Of a DNA stretch of 64,000 bases, positions 58,007-64,000 are shown one piece after another. Numbering within the stretch: the first letter of the stretch is position 1; every line of letters begins with the position of its first letter. A model generated the notes under the pieces. That model did not search any database. It saw only the letters and a list, made by a program, of their open reading frames with translations, and was not told the DNA's origin. Location: the NCBI RefSeq assembly GCF_913776855.1, contig NZ_CAJYQD010000014.1, positions 62,001 through 126,000 of the forward strand. Direction: 5' to 3'. Source of the DNA: an uncultured Sphingomonas sp. GTDB lineage: Bacteria; Pseudomonadota; Alphaproteobacteria; Sphingomonadales; Sphingomonadaceae. The translations under genes were made by a program, and so were the position numbers.

Positions 58007-59530
58007 ATGGACGGGCTGTATGACGAGCTGAAGCTGATCCTCCACGCGATCTGGCAGCGGCGCTGGATCGCGCTGGCGGTCGCATGGGTCGTGTGCCTCG
58101 CGGGGTGGCTGGCGGTCAGCCAGATCCCGAACAGCTATCAATCGACCGCGCGGGTCATGGTGCAGATGCGGCAGGTGCTGCCGGGCGCCGAGGCGGCGGT
58201 CGCGCAGAACGACCAGGCGAAGAATATCGACCGCATCCGCCAGACGCTGACGTCGGCGGTGAACCTGGAAAAGGTGGTGCGCGGTACGTCGCTCAACGAA
58301 ACGGTTGCCAACGACCGTGACGTCGCCGATCGGATCGCGTCGTTGCAGAACGCGATCAAGCTGACGCAGCAGCAGGACAATCTGTTCGAGATTTCGGCGA
58401 CGTCGGGCAATCCGAAGGTCGCGCGCGAGGTCGTGCAGAAGATGATCGACATCTTCGTGCAGGACAATCTGGCCAGCGACCGCGATGCGACGGTGCAGTC
58501 GCTGCGCTTCCTCGACCAGCAGCTGTCGCAGCGGCAGAAGCAGCTGGCCGATGCCGAGGCGCGGCGGCAGGCGTTTCAGGCGCAATATATGGCGATGTTG
58601 CCGGGCACCGGGTCGCTCGACGATCGCATGTCGAACGCGCGCAGCGAGCTGGCGCAGATCGATGGCGATCTGGCGGCGGCGCAGACCAGCCTGAGCGCGG
58701 CGAATGCGCAGATGGCGGGGACGGCGGCCACGCTGCCCGGAACGGCGGGTACGGCGATGGTCGGCCCGGCCCGCGCGCGGCTAAACGCGATCGAGGGGCA
58801 GATCGCCGAAGGGCGCAGCCGCGGCTGGACCGACCAGCATCCCGATATGGTGGCGCTCAACCGCCAGCTGACCTCTGCACGAGCGGCGGCGCGCGGCGAG
58901 GGCGGTGGGGTGAGCGGCGCGACGGCGGCATCGCCCAATCCGTTCTACCTGCAACTGCGCGCGACGCAGGCCGACCGGCAGGCGCGCGTGGCCGAGCTGC
59001 AGCAGCGCAGGAGCCAGATCGAAGGCCAGCTAAACGGATTGCAGGCGAAGATTTCGGCCGATCCCCAAGCGGCGGCGCAGCAGTCGCAGCTGGACCGCGA
59101 CATCGCGTCGTTGAAGCAGCAATATGACTCGCTGTTCCAGGATCGCGAGCAGGTCCGCCTGCGCAGCAGCGTGCAGACCGATACCGATGCGGTGCAGTTC
59201 AACGTGATCGATCCACCCACCCAGCCGAGCAAGCCCACCGCGCCGAACCGGCCGTTGCTGCTGCTGGGCGTCCTGGTCGTAGGGATCGGTGCGGGCGTCG
59301 CGCTGGCATTCGCGCTCAGCCGGTTGAAGACCAGCTTTGCGACGGCACAGAAGTTGGAGAAGATCAGCGGTATGCCGGTGCTGGGATCGATCGGCGAGGT
59401 CGTTACCGATGCAGTGCGGGAGACACGCAAGCGGCGGTTGAAGCTGTTCGCCGGTGGCGCGGGCGCGCTGGTGGCGGCATTCGTGCTGTTGCTGGGGCTA
59501 GAATTCGCCCAACGCGGGCTGGTGGCGTGA
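58007..59530 (+). CDS. XrtA-associated chain-length determinant (Wzz/GNVR)
   Basis: A 507-aa polysaccharide co-polymerase. TM1 is near residue 25 (IALAVAWVVCLAGWLAV). A long periplasmic coiled-coil (about 160-390) precedes a GNVR-type motif region (FNVIDPPTQPSKPTAPNRP) and TM2 (LLLLGVLVVGIGAGVALAF). A further hydrophobic helix at 480-500 distinguishes it from classical Wzz. It overlaps the kinase gene by 4 bp. Confidence 0.94.
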   Translation: MDGLYDELKLILHAIWQRRWIALAVAWVVCLAGWLAVSQIPNSYQSTARVMVQMRQVLPGAEAAVAQNDQAKNIDRIRQTLTSAVNLEKVVRGTSLNETVANDRDVADRIASLQNAIKLTQQQDNLFEISATSGNPKVAREVVQKMIDIFVQDNLASDRDATVQSLRFLDQQLSQRQKQLADAEARRQAFQAQYMAMLPGTGSLDDRMSNARSELAQIDGDLAAAQTSLSAANAQMAGTAATLPGTAGTAMVGPARARLNAIEGQIAEGRSRGWTDQHPDMVALNRQLTSARAAARGEGGGVSGATAASPNPFYLQLRATQADRQARVAELQQRRSQIEGQLNGLQAKISADPQAAAQQSQLDRDIASLKQQYDSLFQDREQVRLRSSVQTDTDAVQFNVIDPPTQPSKPTAPNRPLLLLGVLVVGIGAGVALAFALSRLKTSFATAQKLEKISGMPVLGSIGEVVTDAVRETRKRRLKLFAGGAGALVAAFVLLLGLEFAQRGLVA

Positions 59531-60462
59531 ACGGGGATGACAAGGTGAACGACCAATCGTACCGGGCCATACGCGCGTCGTTGCTGGAACGTGCGGCGGA
59601 TCGCTGGCAGCTGGGGCCGAAGCCCGACCTGCCGCCGGTCGCCATGCCCAACCTGCCGCCGCCCCCGCCGGTCGCTGCGTCGGTGGCCAAGGCGCCGCCC
59701 CGCAAGATGCCGTCCGCCCGTATCCGTCCGGTCGACCCGGCGCGGATCGATCGCGATATGCTGGCCGAAGCGGGAATGCTGGTACCCGGCGGTCCGGTGA
59801 CGGCGCTGGCCGAGGAGTTCCGGCTGGTGAAGCGCCAGCTGCTGACCACCGCCGCCGACATCGAGAAACGCGATCCCGATGCCGCGCGGATGATCCTGGT
59901 GTGTTCGGCGCAGCCGGGCGACGGCAAGACCTTTTGCGCGATCAACCTGGCGCTGTCGCTGGCGGCGGAGCGCGATCTCCAGATTTTGCTGGTCGATGCC
60001 GATTTCCCGAAGCCCGACATTCTCGACCGGCTGGGCCTGCCCGCCGGCAAGGGGTTGCTCGACGCGCTGGGTGATCCGGCGATCGACGTCGAAACGCTGG
60101 TGATCCCGACCGACGTGCCGCAGCTGTCGGTGCTGCCGGCGGGCAAGCGGACCAATGCCGATACCGAATTGCTGCGCAGCGACCATGCGCAGGACGTGTT
60201 GCAGCGGTTGCTGACCGCCGATCCCGACCGGATCGTCATTTTCGATTCGCCACCCGCGCTGGCCGCGTCGCCGGCGGCGGTGCTGGCATCGCTGGTCGGG
60301 CAGACCGTGTTGGTCGTTCGCGCCGATCGCAGCAGTGAATCGGACCTGCGCGAGGCGGTCGCGCTGCTGGACGGATGCGACGATATCCAGCTGCTTCTGA
60401 ACGCCACGACGTACCGGGCAGAGGGTGCGCGGTTCGGATATTACGGACAGGAGCAGGAATGA
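59527..60462 (+). CDS. XrtA-associated tyrosine autokinase
   Basis: A 311-aa BY-kinase. Walker A is CSAQPGDGKTFCAINLALSLA, Walker A' is ILLVDADFPKPD, and Walker B is IVIFDSPPAL. The N-terminus has a proline-rich linker. The C-terminal tyrosine cluster is short (RFGYYGQEQE). It would phosphorylate itself and control chain length with the previous gene. The GTG start overlaps the Wzz stop. Confidence 0.94.
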   Translation: MNGDDKVNDQSYRAIRASLLERAADRWQLGPKPDLPPVAMPNLPPPPPVAASVAKAPPRKMPSARIRPVDPARIDRDMLAEAGMLVPGGPVTALAEEFRLVKRQLLTTAADIEKRDPDAARMILVCSAQPGDGKTFCAINLALSLAAERDLQILLVDADFPKPDILDRLGLPAGKGLLDALGDPAIDVETLVIPTDVPQLSVLPAGKRTNADTELLRSDHAQDVLQRLLTADPDRIVIFDSPPALAASPAAVLASLVGQTVLVVRADRSSESDLREAVALLDGCDDIQLLLNATTYRAEGARFGYYGQEQE

Positions 60463-62066
60463 TGCGCTGGCTGGCCCTGCCGGTGGCGGTCGCGGCGTCG
60501 GCAGGGCCGGCAATGGCGCAGCGCGTCGACGTGTCGCCCTATATCGAAGCGGGACAGGTGCTGGCCGCCGACCTGAGTGATGGCGATGTCGTCACCTATA
60601 CCCAGCTGACCGCCGGGGTCGATGCGACGATCACGACCCAGCGCGTGCAGGTACAGGCCAATTACCAGTATCAGCGGCTGCTGGACTGGGGCGACAATTT
60701 CGGCAGCGGCGACATCCATTCGGGTCTGGCACGCGCCAATGTCCAGATCACCCGTTGGTTGAACCTGGAGGGCGGGGCGATCGCTACGCGCGCGCAGGGC
60801 GATACGCGCGGCGGCGGCTTCGGCCCGCTGGTCAATGCCAGCAACGTCAATACCGCGCAGGTCTATGGCCTGTATGCCGGGCCGAGCGTCAACACGCGGG
60901 TTGGGCCGTTCGCGGTCAACGGCACCTATCAGTTCGGCTATGTGAAGGCGGAGACGCCGGGCGTCGTCGACCTGGCGCCGGGCCAGCGGCGGCTGGATTA
61001 TTATGACGAGGCGACCAGCCATCTGGTGATGGCCAGCGCCGGTACGCGCGCCGGCACGCTGTTGCCGATCGGCTTTACGGTGTCGGGCGCGTGGGTACGC
61101 GAGGATGCCGGGCAGCTCGACCAGCGGTTCGACGGCGCGTACGGCCGGGTCGATGCCGTGTTGCCGATCACGCCCACGCTGGCGGCGGTCGGCGGCGTCG
61201 GCTATGAAAAGATCAAGGTGACGCAGCGCGACCCGCTGCTGGATACGCAGAATATCCCGGTGACCGACGGGGCGGGGCGGTTCGTGACCGATCCGGTATC
61301 GGCGCCGCGCATCGCTTATGATACCGACGGCATCATCTGGGACGCGGGCGTCCTGTGGCGGCCCAGCCCCCGTACCGCGCTGGAGGCGCGGTTGGGGCGG
61401 CGGTACGGCGCGATGAGCTATACCGGGTCGCTGCAATGGCAGGTCAGTCCGGCATCGGCGCTGCAGGTCGGCGTATATGACAGCGTGACCACGTTCGGGC
61501 GGCAACTGACCGGATCGCTGTCGCAGCTGCCGATCAACTATATCGGCGGCGAAAATCCGTTCGGCGCGCGCTATGGCGGCTGCGTTTTCGGCGGCGGCGT
61601 GACGCCCGAAGGCGCGTCGAACGCCGGCGGGTGCCTGACCCCGGTATTCCAGTCGGTCAGCGCCGCGACGTTCCGCGCACAGGGCGTCGACGCGGTCTAT
61701 TCGATCACGCGCGGGCCGACCCGGCTGGGGCTGGGCGCGGGCTATGCCAGCCGGCGCTATTATCTCCCGCCGGTGCCGGGGGCCGTCATCTATCGCACGC
61801 GCGATGAGAGCTATTATGTCCAGGGCTTCGGCCAATGGGCGCTCGACAGCCGGTCGTCGATCAGCGCCGACCTGTACGCGAATTACTTCGCGAGCGGGAT
61901 CGAGGGCGGGCTGGACGCATGGGGCGGCGGTGCGCAGGGCGGCTATTATCGCAGCTTCGGCCGGGCCTATGGCAGCCTGACCGCCGGTGTGTATGGCTAT
62001 GACGTGGAACGCAGCCAGTCCGACCTGATCGCGCAGGCGTTGCTGGCGGTAGGGTTCCGGTTCTAA
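60459..62066 (+). CDS. Outer-membrane beta-barrel, PEP-CTERM system-associated
   Basis: A 535-aa exported protein (signal MMRWLALPVAVAASAGPAMAQ). It is made of beta-barrel-like strands rich in Tyr/Arg/Gly (QVQANYQYQRLLDWG, TALEARLGRRYGAMSYTGSLQW) and ends with LLAVGFRF, a C-terminal Phe typical of barrel proteins. It fits the TIGR03016 family. ATG 60459 overlaps the kinase stop. It may form the secretion pore with the Wza-like lipoprotein. Confidence 0.9.
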   Translation: MMRWLALPVAVAASAGPAMAQRVDVSPYIEAGQVLAADLSDGDVVTYTQLTAGVDATITTQRVQVQANYQYQRLLDWGDNFGSGDIHSGLARANVQITRWLNLEGGAIATRAQGDTRGGGFGPLVNASNVNTAQVYGLYAGPSVNTRVGPFAVNGTYQFGYVKAETPGVVDLAPGQRRLDYYDEATSHLVMASAGTRAGTLLPIGFTVSGAWVREDAGQLDQRFDGAYGRVDAVLPITPTLAAVGGVGYEKIKVTQRDPLLDTQNIPVTDGAGRFVTDPVSAPRIAYDTDGIIWDAGVLWRPSPRTALEARLGRRYGAMSYTGSLQWQVSPASALQVGVYDSVTTFGRQLTGSLSQLPINYIGGENPFGARYGGCVFGGGVTPEGASNAGGCLTPVFQSVSAATFRAQGVDAVYSITRGPTRLGLGAGYASRRYYLPPVPGAVIYRTRDESYYVQGFGQWALDSRSSISADLYANYFASGIEGGLDAWGGGAQGGYYRSFGRAYGSLTAGVYGYDVERSQSDLIAQALLAVGFRF

Positions 62067-62092
62067 GATAATGCCGGCAGACGCTTGAGCCG

Positions 62093-62202
62093 TTCGTCCT
62101 GAGCAGCCGTTGAGCTTATCGAAGCGGCGTATCGAAGGACCGTGGAGAAGGTGCTTCGATACGGGTCTTCGACAAACTCAGCCCCTACTCAGCATGAGCG
62201 GG
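62093..62202. repeat. Inverted REP-like element
   Basis: About 110 bp contain TTCGTCCTGAG and CTTATCGAAG motifs, which reappear inverted as CTTCGACAAACTCAG and CTCAGCATGAGC. The element fills most of the gap between the barrel gene and the ATPase gene. It is a dispersed element type common in sphingomonads. Confidence 0.8.
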
Positions 62203-62276
62203 AAGGTGAGATGACGGACTGATTTAAACGAACATTCAACCGATTGGCGGGTACAAGCCCTCCATTGGAGACGATG

Positions 62277-63446
62277 ATGTACGACAATCATTATGGCCTG
62301 ACCGGTCGCCCGTTCCAGTTGACGCCCGATCCGGCCTTCTGGTTCGACACCGCCACGCATCGCAAGGCGATGGCGTATCTGGGCTATGGGTTGAGCCAGG
62401 GCGAAGGCTTCATCGTCATCACCGGCGATCCGGGTACGGGCAAGACGACGCTGCTCGGCCATCTGATGCAGACGATCGATCCCGAACGGCTGAACGTCAT
62501 TCGTATCGTCACGACGCAGATCGAGGCGGACGACCTGTTGCGGCTGGTCGCCGCGGGCCTCGACGTCGATCATCACGGATTGACGAAGGCGCAGTTGCTG
62601 GAAGGGATCGAGCGTGGGCTGCACAATGTCGCCCGCTCGGGTCGGCGCACGCTGCTGGTGATCGACGAGGCGCAGTCGCTGCCGGTCGGGTCGATCGAAG
62701 AATTGCGGATGCTGTCCAATTTCCAGGCGGGGGGCTATGCGCTGCTACAGATCTTCCTGCTGGGCCAGCCGGAGTTTCGCCAGCGGCTGCACGGGTCGGA
62801 CCGGCTGGAGCAGCTGCGCCAGCGGGTGATCGCGATGCATCACCTCGATCCGATGGGCGTCGAGGAGGTGGGACCGTATCTGGAACATCGGCTCGGCATC
62901 GTCGGGTGGAACGGGACGCCGAGCTTCAGCATGGATGCGCTGGCCGCGCTGCACCGTTGGTCGGGCGGGGTGCCGCGCCGGTTGAACCAGCTGGCCGGGC
63001 GCGTCCTGCTGTACGGCGCGATCGAGGGGGTCGAGCGGTTCGGTTCGCTGGATGTCGAGCAGGTGATCGAAGATCTGGACGGCGACGGGATGGGAGCGAA
63101 TACTCCTGAAGCCGCCGCGCTGGCGCGGGTCGAGGCGGCACCGGTCGCGGAGGCGATGCCGATTGTTGATGCCGATCCGCTGCCGATGACTCCGCCGCCA
63201 CCGCCGATGCCGCCGCGTCCGATCCATCTCTCGGTGGTCGATGTACCGAGCCGGAATGCGCCGGTCGCCGATGCCGCCCCCGCCGATACCGCCGACCGTG
63301 ACGCACTGGTCGCACGGATCGCTGCGCTGGAGGATCGGCTGGAGGAACAGGATGCGGCGTTGCGCCGGGTCCTGACGCTGCTGGTCGATTGGGTGGAGGG
63401 CGAACAGCGCCGCCCCGACCTGTCGTCGATCCGCGCCGCCGGCTGA
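62277..63446 (+). CDS. XrtA-associated AAA ATPase (ExeA/GspA-like)
   Basis: A 389-aa AAA ATPase (TIGR03015 type). The N-terminus MYDNHYGLTGRPFQLTPDP is typical. Walker A is GDPGTGKTT (about residue 48), and Walker B LLVIDEAQSLP (about 130). The C-terminus is a Pro/Ala linker plus coiled-coil. I choose ATG 62277 for its 7-bp distance to GGAG; ATG 62274 is next to it. It is thought to drive or gate the export apparatus. Confidence 0.92.
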   Translation: MYDNHYGLTGRPFQLTPDPAFWFDTATHRKAMAYLGYGLSQGEGFIVITGDPGTGKTTLLGHLMQTIDPERLNVIRIVTTQIEADDLLRLVAAGLDVDHHGLTKAQLLEGIERGLHNVARSGRRTLLVIDEAQSLPVGSIEELRMLSNFQAGGYALLQIFLLGQPEFRQRLHGSDRLEQLRQRVIAMHHLDPMGVEEVGPYLEHRLGIVGWNGTPSFSMDALAALHRWSGGVPRRLNQLAGRVLLYGAIEGVERFGSLDVEQVIEDLDGDGMGANTPEAAALARVEAAPVAEAMPIVDADPLPMTPPPPPMPPRPIHLSVVDVPSRNAPVADAAPADTADRDALVARIAALEDRLEEQDAALRRVLTLLVDWVEGEQRRPDLSSIRAAG

Positions 63447-63465
63447 GCGGACGGTGTCTGCCCCC

Positions 63466-64000
63466 ATGCGCAACGCGATGTCGGTCGACGTCGAGGACTG
63501 GTTCCAGGTCGGCGCGTTCGAAACGGTGATCGACCGGGGCGACTGGGACGGGCTCGAATGCCGGGTGGAGGCGAATACCGACGCGGTACTCAACCTGTTC
63601 GCCGCCAGCGGGGTGAAGGCGACCTTCTTCACGCTCGGCTGGGTTGCGCATCGCTTTCCGGCGCTGATGCGGCGGATCGTGGACGGCGGGCATGAGCTGG
63701 CCAGCCACGGCTGGGATCACAAGCGGGTCTTTACGTTCACCGCGGAGCAATTCCGCGCCGATCTGGCGCGGGCCAAGGCCGCGCTTGAGGATGCCGGGGG
63801 GCAGGCGGTGACCGGGTATCGCGCGCCCAGTTTCTCAATCGATCGGCGGACGCCGTGGGCGCATCATGTGCTCGCCGAGGAAGGCTATGCCTATTCTTCG
63901 TCCGTCGCACCCATAGCGCATGACCATTATGGCTGGGTGGACGCGCCGCGGGTGCTGCACCGGCCCGTCGCAGGGTCCGACCTGATCGAATGGCCGATCA
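63466..64000 (+). CDS. XrtA-system polysaccharide deacetylase (cut by window end)
   Basis: The first 178 residues of a NodB-type deacetylase. Metal and catalytic motifs are present: SVDVEDWFQV (Asp), GHELASHGWDH (His-x3-His type) and GYRAPSFSID. It starts at ATG 63466, or GTG 63454 in frame. It removes acetyl groups from the exopolysaccharide. The exosortase itself is not seen and should lie further downstream. Confidence 0.93.
   Translation, partial: MRNAMSVDVEDWFQVGAFETVIDRGDWDGLECRVEANTDAVLNLFAASGVKATFFTLGWVAHRFPALMRRIVDGGHELASHGWDHKRVFTFTAEQFRADLARAKAALEDAGGQAVTGYRAPSFSIDRRTPWAHHVLAEEGYAYSSSVAPIAHDHYGWVDAPRVLHRPVAGSDLIEWPI

Overview
The window comes from a high-GC alphaproteobacterium, most likely a Sphingomonas or close relative. 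The signs are a split cobalamin-dependent methionine synthase, an XrtA (exosortase A) exopolysaccharide locus of sphingomonad type, alphaproteobacterial LexA-type boxes and the codon usage. No database search was possible, so all assignments rest on motifs, gene order and remembered families.

Layout. (1) 1-4.1 kb, host: the 3' end of alaS, the potassium transporter kup, a 2H phosphoesterase overlapping kup, and tRNA-Met(CAT). (2) 4.07-43.74 kb: a complete-looking P2-like prophage of about 39.6 kb inserted in the 3' half of tRNA-Met, bounded by a perfect 51-bp direct repeat. (3) 43.8-54.2 kb, host: thioredoxin reductase, an aldo/keto reductase, two small lipoproteins, then a methionine operon (ArsR-methyltransferase regulator, metF, two-piece metH). 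(4) 52.5-64 kb, host: the XrtA/PEP-CTERM exopolysaccharide locus (two hydrolases, acyl carrier protein, acyl-CoA ligase, PLP decarboxylase, export lipoprotein, chain-length protein, tyrosine autokinase, outer-membrane protein, AAA ATPase, and a polysaccharide deacetylase cut by the window end).

The prophage. The left end holds the integrase, a leftward early block (Cox/Cro-like, CII-like, an Ogr-type zinc-finger late activator, small proteins) and a rightward repressor. A cargo region (9.2-16.0 kb) is AT-richer in its first half. It carries a lipoprotein, a right-handed beta-helix (pectate-lyase/tailspike-like) gene, a thermonuclease, a DUF262-HNH nuclease, an SRAP-family DNA-damage protein, a chemoreceptor and a small HTH operon. 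Leftward structural genes follow in the order O N M, two small membrane proteins, L X, holin, lysozyme, Rz/Rz1, spike base, SGNH hydrolase, R S, J I H, a spike-fibre/LamG protein, a transglutaminase-like protein, V W FI FII E/E' T U D. Terminase P and portal Q diverge rightward. The right end carries a LexA-boxed small gene, a four-gene regulator/membrane cassette and an HTH protein that is the only replication-initiator candidate.

Control signals. Four copies of a dyad, GTAGAG-N5-CTCTAC, lie upstream of the P/O divergence, J, V and a zinc-ribbon gene heading the int operon. I propose them as the operators of the prophage's own Ogr protein, whose cysteine spacing matches my memory of P2 Ogr. 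Three exact GTTC-N7-GTTC LexA-type boxes sit just upstream of small genes, which fits an SOS-inducible prophage. The E/E' tail-chaperone pair keeps a T-TTT-TTG slippery site for a -1 frameshift.

The most interesting items are the four-site Ogr regulon including the int operon, the transglutaminase-like tail-operon protein, the spike-base plus SGNH module placed between lysis and tail genes, the beta-helix insertion next to a partial thermonuclease copy, and the LexA-boxed gene antisense to the repressor.
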